A stretch of DNA of 42,524 nt. It comes from Enterobacteriaceae bacterium (GTDB taxonomy: Bacteria > Pseudomonadota > Gammaproteobacteria > Enterobacterales > Enterobacteriaceae). The notes beneath the pieces were generated by a model. That model worked only from the letters and a program-made list of their open reading frames with translations, searched no databases and was not told where the DNA came from. Within the stretch, counting starts at the first letter, position 1. Each line of letters opens with the position of its first letter. This document shows positions 8,704-18,196 of this stretch, piece after piece. The position numbers and the translations under genes were made by a program. The stretch lies in NCBI GenBank assembly GCA_031253755.1, contig JAIRVT010000009.1:1-42524 (forward strand), written 5' to 3'.

Positions 8704-9240
8704 ATGTCTATGATATTTTCCGATGTTAAAGTCTTTGTTGGCGGTCCTATTCAGCATGCATTGAAATTAAGGACACTAGACAATAAGTTACAAGTACACA
8801 TTAAATCTGCTATTCATCAGCTAGAATCATTTGGTGCAGAAGTTTTTTCAGCTCATCGTACAGAGCAATTTGGCAGTACAACACACTTATTTACACCAGA
8901 GGAAGTTTCTCAACGGGATCGCCAATGGATGGATCGGTGTGACATTTTTGTTGCTATTTTACCTGTCTGCTCACAACAGAAACATTTAATTAGAACAGAT
9001 GGAACCCATATTGAGTTAGGTTGGGCTTCCGCCTTAAGACGTCCAATCATATTGGTTACTGAAAAACCCTTTGATGACTCTGCCAGCCATCTACTCAAAG
9101 GCCTGTCAGCTATTGCTCAAGTTCATCACATTCCCCTCACTGATTTTGAACATGATCCGGCTATATTAATGCATACGATTCAATTTGTAATAGCGAAAGG
9201 GCTTACGCAAAAACGTTCATCCGTTGCAGAAAATGAGTAA
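8704..9240 (+). CDS. Nucleoside 2-deoxyribosyltransferase-like N-glycosidase
   Basis: 178 residues from ATG 8704 with AAGAGGCG upstream; an in-frame TTG at 8653 has no such site. VFVGGPIQHA at the N-terminus is the sugar/phosphate loop of the family. QRDRQWMDRCDIFVAILP and GTHIELGWASALRRPIILV form the core, the latter carrying the nucleophilic Glu of deoxyribosyltransferases and of the related CMP hydrolases of nucleoside-antibiotic pathways (MilB, BlsM). It would cleave or exchange the N-glycosidic bond of a nucleoside or nucleotide. It is separated from the coupled block by 140 AT-rich bases with no gene, so it may have its own promoter, but orientation and theme fit the cluster. Confidence 0.75.
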   Translation: MSMIFSDVKVFVGGPIQHALKLRTLDNKLQVHIKSAIHQLESFGAEVFSAHRTEQFGSTTHLFTPEEVSQRDRQWMDRCDIFVAILPVCSQQKHLIRTDGTHIELGWASALRRPIILVTEKPFDDSASHLLKGLSAIAQVHHIPLTDFEHDPAILMHTIQFVIAKGLTQKRSSVAENE

Positions 9241-9310
9241 GTTAGGGTCTTACGTTCCTATTCAGCGAAATTTATCTGATATTCGGTCACGTTCTCAATA
9301 ATTAGGTGCT

Positions 9311-9370
9311 GTGATAAACTCACCACTTTTTAGTGAGATATAAGGTGCGCCTTGAAAGGCGACTGGTATA
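9311..9370. repeat. MITE-like palindromic element, partial (copy E)
   Basis: Lies just upstream of proB. A hairpin (CTCAC...GTGAG) is followed by GATATAAG and then CCTTGAAAGGCGACTGGTATA-type end. The right half resembles the element at 34219-34312 (hairpin, GATATAAG, TTGAAAG, TATA). The left end is not clear. Confidence 0.4.
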
Positions 9371-9406
9371 GTATTTTTTCAAATTAATCATAATGGCAGG
9401 AAGATG

Positions 9407-10510
9407 ATGAATAGCCGCCAAACATTGGTTGTAAAACTGGGAACAAGTGTATTGACCGGCGGTTCGCGCCGTTTGAATCGTGCTCATATAGTGGAATTGG
9501 TGCGGCAATGTGCGCAGCAGCATGAAAAAGGCCACCGTATTATCATTGTGACCTCTGGGGCAATTGCCGCAGGCCGGGAACATTTGGGCTATCCAGAACT
9601 GCCGGCGACCATTGCGTCAAAACAGTTGCTTGCCGCTGTCGGGCAAAGCCGATTAATTCAACTGTGGGAGCAACTTTTCTCCATCTATGGTATTCATGTC
9701 GGGCAAATGTTGCTAACTCGAGCAGATATTGAAGATCGCGAGCGTTTCCTTAATGCAAGGGATACATTAAATGCCCTGCTCGATAACCGGATTATCCCTA
9801 TTATTAATGAGAACGATGCAGTTGCTACCGCAGAAATTAAGGTCGGTGACAACGACAACCTTTCGGCTCTGGCGGCCATTCTGGGGGGGGCAGATAAGTT
9901 GTTGCTGCTGACCGATATCGAAGGCTTATATACAGCCGATCCCCGTAGTCATCCTGATGCAGAATTGATTCGTGAAGTACATGATATCAGTGATGAACTA
10001 AAAATGATGGCGGGAGACAGCGTTTCCGGCCTTGGCACCGGCGGTATGGCAACGAAACTTCAGGCCGCAGGCATTGCTGGCCGTGCAGGCATTGATGTGA
10101 TTATCGCTGCGGGTAATAAAACTAATGTGATCGCTGATGTCATTGAAGATAAGTCAGTAGGCACACGCTTTCATGGTTTGACCAGCCCGATGGAAAATCG
10201 CAAACGCTGGATCTTTGGTGCACCTTCGGCAGGCGAGATTATTGTCGATAATGGTGCAGAAGCCGCCATCCTTGAGAAAGGCAGTTCGTTATTACCGAAA
10301 GGAATTAAAAGCGTTGCCGGTGATTTTTCCCGTGGCGAAGTTATCCGCATTTGTAGCCTGTCGGGCAAGACACTAGCCCACGGCGTATGTCGTTACAATA
10401 GTGATGCCTTACGACTGATTGCAGGCCATCATTCACAGGAAATCAGCCAGATATTGGGCTATGAATATGGTGCAGTTGCCATGCATCGTGATGATATGAT
10501 TGTAAATTAA
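9407..10510 (+). CDS. proB: Glutamate 5-kinase
   Basis: 367 residues, the standard length. ProB phosphorylates L-glutamate to gamma-glutamyl phosphate, the committed and proline-inhibited step of proline synthesis. The amino acid kinase domain (residues ~5-255) starts [20 protein letters not shown] and includes [22 protein letters not shown] and [12 protein letters not shown]; a C-terminal PUA domain follows with RGSS-like [17 protein letters not shown] 9407 is preferred over ATG 9404 because AGGA lies too close to the latter. proA begins 10 bases after the stop, so proBA is an operon. The upstream gap carries a repeat remnant (9311-9370) and no obvious attenuator. Confidence 0.97.
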   Translation: MNSRQTLVVKLGTSVLTGGSRRLNRAHIVELVRQCAQQHEKGHRIIIVTSGAIAAGREHLGYPELPATIASKQLLAAVGQSRLIQLWEQLFSIYGIHVGQMLLTRADIEDRERFLNARDTLNALLDNRIIPIINENDAVATAEIKVGDNDNLSALAAILGGADKLLLLTDIEGLYTADPRSHPDAELIREVHDISDELKMMAGDSVSGLGTGGMATKLQAAGIAGRAGIDVIIAAGNKTNVIADVIEDKSVGTRFHGLTSPMENRKRWIFGAPSAGEIIVDNGAEAAILEKGSSLLPKGIKSVAGDFSRGEVIRICSLSGKTLAHGVCRYNSDALRLIAGHHSQEISQILGYEYGAVAMHRDDMIVN

Positions 10511-10520
10511 GGATTCCACC

Positions 10521-11774
10521 ATGCTAGAACAGATGGGAAAAGCCGCCAAAGCAGCATCGTGGCAACTGGCTCAGTTGAGCACGCATCAGAAGAATCAGGC
10601 ATTGAACCATATTGCTGATTTACTTGAACAAGAAACCGATGTGATCCTTGCTGCCAATCAGCAGGATATGCAACAGGCGCGTGAACAGGGTATGAATGAG
10701 GCCCTGCTTGATCGGTTGTGGCTGACGCCTGAACGTTTGAAAGCCATTGCTGATGATGTGCGTCAGGTTTGTCGTCTGGCAGATCCGGTCGGGCAGGTGA
10801 TGGATGGTCAATGGCTGGACAGCGGGCTGCAACTGAGCCGCCGCCGTGTTCCTCTTGGCGTCATTGGCGTGATTTATGAAGCGCGCCCCAATGTGACTAT
10901 TGATGTTGCCACATTGTGTCTGAAAACAGGAAATGCAGTCATTTTGCGCGGCGGTAAGGAGACTCATCACACGAATCAGGCGATGGTTAAAGTGGTCCAG
11001 CAGTCACTGGAACAGAGTGGTTTACCCGCTTCCGCGGTACAGGCCATTGACAAACCTGATCGTGAGTTAGTTGCAGAATTACTGAAAATGGATCGTTATA
11101 TTGACATGTTGATCCCACGTGGCGGCGCAGGGCTGCACAAACTGTGCCGTGAGCAATCGACTATCCCGGTTATCACCGGAGGAATCGGAGTCTGCCACAC
11201 GTTTGTGGATGAACAGGTGAATGCCGAAAAAGCGCTGGACGTTATCGCCAACGCGAAAATTCAGCGGCCGAGTGCCTGCAACTCTTTAGAAACATTACTG
11301 GTACATGAAAAAATCGCTGCGAATTTTCTGCCGGTACTGAGTGCCAGAATGAAAGCGCTGGGAGTAACGCTACATGCGGGAGCATCAGCGATGGCGTTAC
11401 TGAAAGATGGCCCGGCCAGCGTTGTTGAAGTCACAACAGAAGATTATTGCGATGAGTGGTTATCGTTGGACATGAATGTAGAAGTTGTCAGCGATATCGA
11501 TAGCGCCATTGAACACATCCGTACTTATGGCACTGCTCACTCTGATGCTATTTTGACTGATTGTTTACAACACGCAGATTATTTTATTCGTCATGTGGAT
11601 TCTGCTGCCGTCTATGTGAATGCCAGCACCCGTTTCACGGATGGCGGCCAATTTGGCTTAGGGGCGGAAGTCGCTGTCAGTACCCAAAAACTCCACGCCA
11701 GAGGCCCGATGGGACTGGATGCATTAACGACGTATAAATGGGTTGGTTATGGCAATTATCTCACCCGTCGTTAA
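10521..11774 (+). CDS. proA: Gamma-glutamyl phosphate reductase
   Basis: 417 residues, as in E. coli. ProA reduces gamma-glutamyl phosphate with NADPH to glutamate semialdehyde, which cyclises to pyrroline-5-carboxylate. Aldehyde-dehydrogenase fold; the catalytic Cys is in [17 protein letters not shown] (~residue 255) and the cofactor region includes [11 protein letters not shown] and ILRGGKE. It is the second gene of the proBA operon. Unlike in E. coli, no tRNA-Thr follows; the 3' end overlaps a small antisense ORF (11761-11850). Confidence 0.97.
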   Translation: MLEQMGKAAKAASWQLAQLSTHQKNQALNHIADLLEQETDVILAANQQDMQQAREQGMNEALLDRLWLTPERLKAIADDVRQVCRLADPVGQVMDGQWLDSGLQLSRRRVPLGVIGVIYEARPNVTIDVATLCLKTGNAVILRGGKETHHTNQAMVKVVQQSLEQSGLPASAVQAIDKPDRELVAELLKMDRYIDMLIPRGGAGLHKLCREQSTIPVITGGIGVCHTFVDEQVNAEKALDVIANAKIQRPSACNSLETLLVHEKIAANFLPVLSARMKALGVTLHAGASAMALLKDGPASVVEVTTEDYCDEWLSLDMNVEVVSDIDSAIEHIRTYGTAHSDAILTDCLQHADYFIRHVDSAAVYVNASTRFTDGGQFGLGAEVAVSTQKLHARGPMGLDALTTYKWVGYGNYLTRR

Positions 11775-11850
11775 TGGTAGGATTTTTTTTAGCCAACAGT
11801 GGCAGTGCTTGTTCGATAATATTTGTCAGATCACGCTTGTCAGACAACAT
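11761..11850 (-). other. Possible small ORF or gene remnant antisense to the proA end
   Basis: On the minus strand, ATG at 11850 opens a 29-codon frame (MLSDKRDLTNIIEQALPLLA...) ending at 11761 inside proA. The frame is open further upstream to a stop at 11875-11877, adding WLTLIEQ. The composition is protein-like, with amphipathic helix periodicity, which is more than expected from a random short frame, but no family is recognised and no clear ribosome site precedes ATG. It may be the tail of a decayed gene. Confidence 0.25.
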
Positions 11851-11930
11851 TTGTTCAATCAGAGTAAGCCACGCTTACCTCCGGGTAAGATGGTTTACTG
11901 ATGAAATAAAAAAACAGGTTTTTACACCAG

Positions 11931-11948
11931 TGTAAATATTTGGTTACT
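11931..11948 (+). promoter_or_regulatory. Possible TyrR box upstream of aroL
   Basis: TGTAAATATTTGGTTACT matches TGTAAA-N6-TTTACA at 6/6 and 4/6 positions. It abuts a palindrome TTTACACCAGTGTAAA (11921-11936) and overlaps a TATACT (11948-11953) that could be a -10. aroL is a TyrR target in E. coli, which supports the reading. Confidence 0.4.
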
Positions 11949-12003
11949 ATACTTTACTTTGTATTCAGGCATTGACAGTGCCAATTTTCGGGAAAACAGT
12001 GAA

Positions 12004-12534
12004 ATGAAGCAGACTATATTTATTGTAGGAGCACGTGGTGCAGGGAAAACCACAATAGGTAATGTATTAGCTGAAGCGTTATCGTATAAATTTGTTGACA
12101 CAGATGATCGCATTCAGGTTTCGAGTGGAATGACCATTGCTGAGCTGGTTAAACAACATGGCTGGGATTATTTCCGCCAGTTGGAAAGCCAGACATTGCA
12201 CGCCGTCAGCCAGAAGGAACAGGTTATTTCCACCGGAGGTGGAATGGTACTGGCAGCTGAAAACCGACAGTATATGCGGCAGAACGGGATTGTTATTTAC
12301 CTGCAAGCGCCTGCCAGTGTCTTGACAGAACGGTTGTCTCTTAATCCGGAGGACTCACAACGCCCCAGTCTGACCGGTAAATCGATAACGGAAGAAATGG
12401 AAAGCGTATTGGCACAAAGGGAACAATTGTATTGCGAATGTGCTCATTTTATTGCTGATGCAACGCGAACAATAGAAAATATTGTTTTTGATATTAGAAA
12501 CTATATTTTTAGTCATCATAAACAAATAATTTGA
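12004..12534 (+). CDS. aroL: Shikimate kinase II
   Basis: 176 residues. The enzyme phosphorylates shikimate at the 3-hydroxyl in the chorismate pathway. Walker A GARGAGKTT at ~9-17, shikimate-binding DTDDRI at ~32-37 and the STGGGMVL loop at ~76-83 are all present. The resemblance is to AroL rather than AroK (for example the ...RPSLTGKSITEEME... lid region). Start ATG 12004 gives the AroL-like MKQTIFIVGARGAG; an upstream ATG at 11959 would run through the probable regulatory region. Together with aroF, tyrA and pheA further right it belongs to the aromatic pathway, probably under TyrR control. Confidence 0.94.
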   Translation: MKQTIFIVGARGAGKTTIGNVLAEALSYKFVDTDDRIQVSSGMTIAELVKQHGWDYFRQLESQTLHAVSQKEQVISTGGGMVLAAENRQYMRQNGIVIYLQAPASVLTERLSLNPEDSQRPSLTGKSITEEMESVLAQREQLYCECAHFIADATRTIENIVFDIRNYIFSHHKQII

Positions 12535-12668
12535 TATATTTTTTTATTTTTACACTTATTTTTATATGGATAGTAATTTTTATATCTCAGAATACGTATA
12601 GCTTTTATAGTATCACTTTGCTTATTCACTTTAATTTTATTTAATTGTGTTGAGATATGGATTGAGAT

Positions 12669-14822
12669 ATGGATATACGCTTGAAATTTATACGGTTCAT
12701 TCTACGAGTACTCTTCAGAGTTACAGTCGAAGGTGATGCAAAGCACCTCAAACACACCAAATGTATTATTGCACCCAATCATGTTTCCTTTTTAGATGGG
12801 CTTCTGATTGGGCTGTTTCTGCCCGTTAAACCTGTTTTTGCCATTTATTCTAATATTGCAACGCGCAGCTTCCAGAAATTTATTAAGCCTTATGCTGATA
12901 TCGTGCCTTTAGATCCCACTAATCCGATGGCAATCAGGACGCTGGTAAAAGAGACCGAGAATGGGCGCCCGATTGTTATTTTTCCTGAAGGCCGGATCAC
13001 TGTTACCGGATCTTTGATGAAAATTTACGATGGTGCGGGGTTCATTGCCGCCAAATCAGGCGCAAAAGTTGTGCCTGTCCGAATTGATGGCGCAGAACAA
13101 AGTATCTTCGGGCGTCTAAAAGGTGTCACGAAGCGGCACTGGTTCCCCAAAATTACTATCCAGATTTTACCTGCACTGGATTTTCCGATGCCTGATGCGG
13201 AGGATTCTGCGGAGCGTCGCCGTTTAGCGGGCGAGAAGCTGCATGATGTCATGATGAACGTGAGAATGCAGACACGTCCGAAAGAGACATTATTTAGTGC
13301 TTATCTAACGGCTCAAAAACGTTTCGGTCGCTTTAAACCCTGCATTGAAGATATTGCGCTGAAAAAAGACAGCTATCAGGCATTGCTGAAAAAAATTCTG
13401 GGTGTCAGCCGGATCCTTGAACGTTTCACTCAGGAAGGTGAAAGAGTGGGGTTTCTGTTGCCGAATGCAACGGTAATGGTTGCTGCTATATATGGCGCAT
13501 CGCTGAAAGGGCGAATTCCGGCTTTGCTGAATTATACGGCCGGGTGCAGTGGAATCAAAAATGCCCTACAGGCGGCAACACTTAAAACTATCGTAACTTC
13601 CCGGCAATTTCTGGAGAAAGGCCAGTTAACACATCTGCCGGAACAGGTAACCGAAGCAAATTGGGTCTACCTTGAAGATTTAAAAGACACCATCACATGG
13701 CAAGATAAATTATGGATATTTTGGCACCTGTTTTTCCCTGCCAGCGCGATGTTAACCTCACAGAAGCCGGAAGATGATGCCTTAATTCTGTTTACATCAG
13801 GCTCTGAAGGGGCGCCAAAAGGGGTAGTACACAGTCACGCCAGCTTGTTGGCTAATGTTGAGCAAATTAAAACAGTTGCTGATTTCACACCACAGGACTG
13901 CTTTATGTCCTGTTTGCCGCTGTTTCATGCATTTGGGCTGACTGTCGGGGTGTTCACACCATTAATGACAGGAAGCCGATTATTCCTTTATCCGAATCCT
14001 CTGCATTATCGTGTTGTTCCTGAAATGATCTATGATCAAAATTGTACTGTTTTGTTCGGAACCTCGACATTCTTGGGCAACTATGCCCGTTATGCCCACC
14101 CTTATGATTTTTCCCGTTTACGTTATGTTGTTGCTGGCGCTGAAAAATTGTCAGAAAACACCAAACGCGTGTGGCAGGATAAATTTGGTATTCGTATTCT
14201 GGAAGGCTATGGCGTAACAGAGTGCGCGCCGGTTGTGGCAATAAATGTACCGATGGCAGCCAAAGCTAGCACTGTAGGGCGGATTTTACCCGGTATGGAA
14301 GCGCGTTTATTACCTGTTCCGGGCATTGAAAACGGAGGTCGTCTGCAATTGCGCGGCCCAAATATCATGAAGGGCTATCTGCGAGTTGAGTCGCCGGATC
14401 GTCTTGAATCTCCAGCGGCAGAAGATGCTGAAGGAAATATCCAGAACGGCTGGTATGACACAGGTGATATCGTTTCCCTTGATGAAGGCGGTTTTTGTAC
14501 GATAAAAGGCCGAGTGAAGCGTTTTGCAAAACTGGCAGGTGAAATGATTTCCCTGGAGGCTGTCGAGCAAATTGCTGCAAATATTTCGCCGGATGCCCTG
14601 CACGCAGCAACTTCCAAGAGCGACCTTAGCAAAGGTGAAGCATTGGTGCTATTTACAACGGATACGGTTCTTAACCGAAGTGCTCTGTTGATTGTGGCGC
14701 GTAAGATTGGCCTGCCGGAACTGGCTGTTCCGCGCGATATCCGTTATGTAAAACAATTACCTTTGCTGGGTAGCGGCAAGCCTGATTTTGTTGCATTACG
14801 GCAAATGGCAGAGCAGGAGTAA
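12669..14822 (+). CDS. aas: 2-acylglycerophosphoethanolamine acyltransferase / acyl-ACP synthetase
   Basis: 717 residues (E. coli 719). Two domains: residues ~1-190 are a PlsC-type acyltransferase with NHVSFLDG (HX4D) and [12 protein letters not shown]; residues ~220-717 are an AMP-forming acyl-ACP ligase with the [14 protein letters not shown] loop (~377-387), [10 protein letters not shown] and YDTGDI. At the inner membrane it reacylates 2-acyl-lysophosphatidylethanolamine, supplied by LplT, using acyl-ACP. lplT follows 7 bases after the stop. Upstream, 12535-12668 is very AT-rich with no gene; a short tandem duplication of TGAGATATGGAT lies at the start. Confidence 0.96.
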   Translation: MDIRLKFIRFILRVLFRVTVEGDAKHLKHTKCIIAPNHVSFLDGLLIGLFLPVKPVFAIYSNIATRSFQKFIKPYADIVPLDPTNPMAIRTLVKETENGRPIVIFPEGRITVTGSLMKIYDGAGFIAAKSGAKVVPVRIDGAEQSIFGRLKGVTKRHWFPKITIQILPALDFPMPDAEDSAERRRLAGEKLHDVMMNVRMQTRPKETLFSAYLTAQKRFGRFKPCIEDIALKKDSYQALLKKILGVSRILERFTQEGERVGFLLPNATVMVAAIYGASLKGRIPALLNYTAGCSGIKNALQAATLKTIVTSRQFLEKGQLTHLPEQVTEANWVYLEDLKDTITWQDKLWIFWHLFFPASAMLTSQKPEDDALILFTSGSEGAPKGVVHSHASLLANVEQIKTVADFTPQDCFMSCLPLFHAFGLTVGVFTPLMTGSRLFLYPNPLHYRVVPEMIYDQNCTVLFGTSTFLGNYARYAHPYDFSRLRYVVAGAEKLSENTKRVWQDKFGIRILEGYGVTECAPVVAINVPMAAKASTVGRILPGMEARLLPVPGIENGGRLQLRGPNIMKGYLRVESPDRLESPAAEDAEGNIQNGWYDTGDIVSLDEGGFCTIKGRVKRFAKLAGEMISLEAVEQIAANISPDALHAATSKSDLSKGEALVLFTTDTVLNRSALLIVARKIGLPELAVPRDIRYVKQLPLLGSGKPDFVALRQMAEQE

Positions 14823-14829
14823 TAATAAT

Positions 14830-16026
14830 ATGAGTGGAACTGTTGAGGCACAACCGTTGTTAAATCGTGGGATGAAGGCCGTTTTATTATCTCAATTTTT
14901 TTCTGCATTTGCCGACAATGCCCTGATCTTTACCATATTGACCCAATTGAAAACCGAATCTTATCCGGCATGGAGCTTGCCTGTTCTGCAAATTGTTTTC
15001 GTGCTGACTTATATCGTTCTGGCACCCTTTGTCGGGCAAATTGCGGATCGATTCCCGAAAGGCCGGGTCATGCTCTTTGCCAATGGTATTCGGTTGCTGG
15101 GGGTATTCAGCATTTGCATTGATATGAATCCTTTTCTTGGATATACCCTTGTAGGAGTAGGCGCCGCAGCCTATTCACCAGCCAAGTATGGGATTTTAAG
15201 TGAGCTGACAAGTGGTGAGCGTCTGGTTAAGGCCAACGGCATGGTTGAGGCATCAACGATTATCGCTATCCTGCTAGGTACGGTAACGGGCAGCTTTCTT
15301 TCTGATTACAATTTGTTGCTCGCACTAGGGCTGTGTGCCCTGATGTATGCGCTTGCTGTTGCCATCAACTTTTATATTCCTCGTTTAGCCGCAGTCCGCA
15401 AGGGAGCAGGTTGGAATCCCAAAGTCATGCTGATGGATTTTATCGACGTGACCTCTACGCTTTGGAGAAATCAAGAAACACGCTTCTCTTTGGTTGGCAG
15501 CAGTATGTTCTGGGGAGCGGGTATGGCTATGCGCTTCTTACTGATTGCCTGGGTGCCTGTCGTGTTGGGAATTGAAGGAAATACAACGCCTGCATTGCTG
15601 AATGCCATGGTGGCTATTGGCGTTATTGGCGGAGCAGGTCTGGCTGCCCGGTTTATTACCTTAAAAACAGTGCGCCGTTGTATGCCCGCGGGGATTATGA
15701 TCGGCCTCGTTGTCATTATTTTCGCCATTCAACAATCACTATGGCATTCCTATTTAATCATGATTACCCTTGGTGTGTTTGGTGGCCTGTTTGTTGTGCC
15801 GCTAAATGCATTGTTGCAGGAACATGGCAAGCATGAGATGGGCGCAGGAAAGGCCGTTGCAGTGCAGAATTTTGCTGAAAACAGCGCAATGTTGCTCATG
15901 TTGGCTCTATACTCCATTTCCATGATGTTGGGAATTTCCGTTGTTGCTATAGGTGTTGGCTTTGGTGTCTTGTTTTCTTTAGCGATCGGAGGGCTATGGA
16001 TTTGGGATCTGCTTCGTAAAAGTTAA
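14830..16026 (+). CDS. lplT: Lysophospholipid transporter
   Basis: 398 residues, MFS-type with about 12 membrane helices; close to E. coli LplT across [29 protein letters not shown] and [12 protein letters not shown]. It flips lysophospholipids across the inner membrane to Aas for reacylation. Start ATG 14830 aligns with E. coli; AGGAG at the end of aas serves as ribosome site ten bases upstream. The pair aas-lplT is a conserved operon. Confidence 0.95.
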   Translation: MSGTVEAQPLLNRGMKAVLLSQFFSAFADNALIFTILTQLKTESYPAWSLPVLQIVFVLTYIVLAPFVGQIADRFPKGRVMLFANGIRLLGVFSICIDMNPFLGYTLVGVGAAAYSPAKYGILSELTSGERLVKANGMVEASTIIAILLGTVTGSFLSDYNLLLALGLCALMYALAVAINFYIPRLAAVRKGAGWNPKVMLMDFIDVTSTLWRNQETRFSLVGSSMFWGAGMAMRFLLIAWVPVVLGIEGNTTPALLNAMVAIGVIGGAGLAARFITLKTVRRCMPAGIMIGLVVIIFAIQQSLWHSYLIMITLGVFGGLFVVPLNALLQEHGKHEMGAGKAVAVQNFAENSAMLLMLALYSISMMLGISVVAIGVGFGVLFSLAIGGLWIWDLLRKS

Positions 16027-16052
16027 TTTATTATAGAGTTTAAAGGCGTGCT

Positions 16053-16556
16053 ATGGATGAAAAAATCCTGAATCAGCTTAGTATTGAACTGGGAACACGA
16101 TTACGTCAGAAAAAATTATCGATAACCTGTGCAGAATCTTGCACAGGAGGATGGATAGCGAAGGTAATCACAGATATTGCGGGAAGCTCTGCCTATTTTA
16201 ACCGTGGTTTCGTGACTTACAGTAATGAGGCTAAGCATGAAATGCTGGGCGTATCGCAGGTGTCACTGGCTCAGTTTGGGGCAGTCAGTGAACAGGTTGT
16301 CAGAGAAATGGCTGTCGGCGCATTAAAAGCTGCCACAGCAGATTATGCTGTTTCGGTCAGTGGCATAGCCGGGCCGGATGGTGGCAGTGCAGAAAAGCCA
16401 GTAGGTACGGTTTGCTTCGGGTTTGCAATCCGTGACGGTGACAATATACATACGCAGTCATATTATCAGCTTTTTACTGGAGACCGTAATTCGGTGCGCC
16501 TCCAATCAGTTATTTTTTCCTTAAAAACATTATTGGAAAAAATCATAAAAAATTAG
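16053..16556 (+). CDS. pncC: NMN amidohydrolase (CinA C-terminal family)
   Basis: 167 residues, the stand-alone CinA C-terminal domain (formerly ygaD). It deamidates nicotinamide mononucleotide to nicotinate mononucleotide in pyridine nucleotide salvage. Diagnostic motifs: TCAESCTGGWIAKVITDIAGSS (residues ~25-46) and VSGIAGPDGG with KPVGTVCFG (~105-130). Adjacency to recA is the conserved enterobacterial arrangement. The recA promoter starts two bases after the stop and there is no clear terminator between them, so read-through into recA is possible. Confidence 0.95.
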   Translation: MDEKILNQLSIELGTRLRQKKLSITCAESCTGGWIAKVITDIAGSSAYFNRGFVTYSNEAKHEMLGVSQVSLAQFGAVSEQVVREMAVGALKAATADYAVSVSGIAGPDGGSAEKPVGTVCFGFAIRDGDNIHTQSYYQLFTGDRNSVRLQSVIFSLKTLLEKIIKN

Positions 16557-16557
16557 C

Positions 16558-16585
16558 TTGATGCTGTATGATTATACAGTATAAT
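16558..16585 (+). promoter_or_regulatory. recA promoter with embedded LexA box
   Basis: TTGATG (-35), 16-base spacer and TATAAT (-10). The spacer is exactly CTGTATGATTATACAG (16564-16579), a near-perfect SOS box, so LexA binding would block RNA polymerase directly as in E. coli recA. Confidence 0.93.
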
Positions 16586-16664
16586 TGGTTTCAGCACTTT
16601 GACCTTATAAACCTGCTGGGTCTTATTGATCACTGGTCTTATAAACACGATATCAGAAACGGTT

Positions 16665-16746
16665 TATATCCTATGAATTTCGAGTTGCATCGTGGCTTCA
16701 AGCGAGCGTAGCCAACAAAGAGGCAACTTGAAAGACGACGGATATA
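16665..16746 (+). repeat. Short ERIC-like element in the recA leader (copy A)
   Basis: 82 bases from TATATCC to GGATATA with inverted halves (GAGTTGC...GCAACTT). The left part TATGAATTTCGAGTTGC and right part GCCAACAAAG...CTTGAAAGACGACGG resemble the two ends of the enterobacterial ERIC/IRU repeat, with the central core of the ~127-base form missing. Shares most of its right half with 24133-24198. It lies between the SOS promoter and recA. Confidence 0.8.
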
Positions 16747-16794
16747 TTGGCAGTGGGGCAGCCCTTTCACTTCATTGCTCACGAAGGAGTAAAC

Positions 16795-17880
16795 ATGGCT
16801 AACGATGAAAACAAACAAAAAGCACTAGCAGCGGCGCTGGGCCAGATTGAAAAACAATTTGGTAAAGGTTCTATCATGCGTTTGGGCGAAAACCGCTCAA
16901 TGGATGTTGAAACTATCTCTACTGGCTCATTGTCACTTGATATTGCTTTAGGGGCAGGTGGCTTGCCGATGGGACGTATTGTGGAAATATACGGCCCGGA
17001 ATCTTCTGGTAAAACGACCTTAACGCTTCAGGTTATTGCTTCAGCCCAACGTGAAGGCAGAACATGTGCTTTTATTGATGCTGAACATGCTCTCGATCCG
17101 GTTTACGCTAAAAAACTGGGTGTGGATATTGATAACTTACTGTGTTCTCAGCCTGACACGGGTGAGCAAGCCTTAGAGATCTGTGACGCCTTGTCACGTT
17201 CTGGCGCAGTGGATGTTATTGTAGTTGACTCTGTTGCTGCGTTAACACCGAAAGCAGAAATTGAAGGTGAAATCGGCGATTCTCATATGGGTCTGGCGGC
17301 ACGTATGATGAGTCAGGCTATGCGTAAGCTGGCAGGAAACCTGAAAAATTCCAACACGTTACTGATCTTTATCAACCAGATCCGTATGAAAATTGGTGTG
17401 ATGTTCGGTAACCCTGAAACCACGACAGGTGGGAACGCCCTGAAATTCTACGCGTCTGTTCGTCTGGACATCCGTCGTACCGGTTCCGTAAAAAACAGTG
17501 ATGAAGTTGTTGGCAGCGAAACTCGTGTGAAAGTCGTTAAGAACAAAGTTGCAGCTCCATTTAAACAAGCTGAATTCCAAATTTTGTATGGTGAAGGTAT
17601 TAACACTTACGGTGAGCTTATCGATCTGGGTGTTAAACACAAAATGGTAGAAAAAGCGGGAGCATGGTATAGCTATAACGGCGACAAAATTGGTCAAGGT
17701 AAAGCGAACGCCACAATTTACCTGAAAGAGCATCCTGAAGTTGCCTCTGAACTGGATAAGAAACTGCGTGAATTATTGCTGAATAATGCCGGTGGGTTCA
17801 GTAGTGCTGCGACTGATTATGTCACCGACTATGAAGATAACGCAGAAAATGTAGAAGAAGTGAATAACGAAGAGTTTTAA
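16795..17880 (+). CDS. recA: Recombinase A
   Basis: 361 residues. RecA forms filaments on single-stranded DNA, drives homologous strand exchange and stimulates LexA self-cleavage. Walker A GPESSGKT (~67-74), [10 protein letters not shown], the L1/L2 region with [19 protein letters not shown] and [19 protein letters not shown], and an acidic C-terminus are all present. Start ATG 16795 has AAGGAG eight bases upstream and matches MANDEN...; an upstream in-frame GTG/TTG-type extension is not supported. The leader is about 200 bases, long for recA, because of the ERIC-like insertion. A hairpin terminator follows, and recX is absent downstream. Confidence 0.98.
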   Translation: MANDENKQKALAAALGQIEKQFGKGSIMRLGENRSMDVETISTGSLSLDIALGAGGLPMGRIVEIYGPESSGKTTLTLQVIASAQREGRTCAFIDAEHALDPVYAKKLGVDIDNLLCSQPDTGEQALEICDALSRSGAVDVIVVDSVAALTPKAEIEGEIGDSHMGLAARMMSQAMRKLAGNLKNSNTLLIFINQIRMKIGVMFGNPETTTGGNALKFYASVRLDIRRTGSVKNSDEVVGSETRVKVVKNKVAAPFKQAEFQILYGEGINTYGELIDLGVKHKMVEKAGAWYSYNGDKIGQGKANATIYLKEHPEVASELDKKLRELLLNNAGGFSSAATDYVTDYEDNAENVEEVNNEEF

Positions 17881-17920
17881 TCACTCTTTTCACTTTGCCA
17901 TTCATAATCTGACATTGCGA

Positions 17921-17952
17921 AAAACCACATCTAGATAAGGTGTGGTTTTTGT
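17921..17952 (+). terminator. Rho-independent terminator of recA
   Basis: AACCACA(TC)...(G)GTGTGGTTTTT: a 6-7 bp hairpin followed directly by a T run, 40 bases after the recA stop. Confidence 0.8.
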
Positions 17953-18132
17953 ATTTAGGGCGTAACAAAAATCATTGAAATTGGATATGGCAAAACTGGT
18001 CTGACAAACAAGCTTTCAGAAAATGTGTAGACGAATTACAATGCTGAAAAGCGAATGGATTTATATGGGATTTTACTTCTTATGGAAGACACACTATCTT
18101 AGCCCCAGTTTAATGTATTCGTGAGTTGACAT

Positions 18133-18150
18133 AGTGATAAACATATCACT
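18133..18150. promoter_or_regulatory. Palindrome upstream of alaS
   Basis: AGTGATAAACATATCACT has perfect 7-base arms around AACA, placed directly after a TTGACA (18126-18131) and 47 bases before alaS. AlaRS of E. coli represses its own gene by binding a palindrome near the promoter, so this is a candidate operator. No clean -10 is seen at the expected spacing from the TTGACA. Confidence 0.4.
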
Positions 18151-18196
18151 TCAACCATCCATAATTCTGTTTTTTCAGCTTGATTTCGGGACAATT

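Noticed and set aside
2-9240. Prophage or integrative element as explanation for the accessory region
   Set aside because: No integrase, transposase, phage structural gene or tRNA attachment site is seen; a mobile boundary to the left of the window cannot be excluded.
11775-12003. A tRNA gene after proA as in E. coli (thrW)
   Set aside because: No cloverleaf or TTCGA-type T-arm is present in this gap.
13954-14632. Several antisense frames of 80-100 codons inside aas
   Set aside because: Shadows of the aas coding sequence in other frames; no ribosome sites or family motifs.
17359-17733. 124-codon minus-strand frame inside recA
   Set aside because: Antisense shadow of a highly conserved gene.
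18134-18196. N-terminal extension of alaS
   Set aside because: The extra 21 residues overlap the control palindrome and are not found in AlaRS; ATG 18197 gives the family N-terminus.
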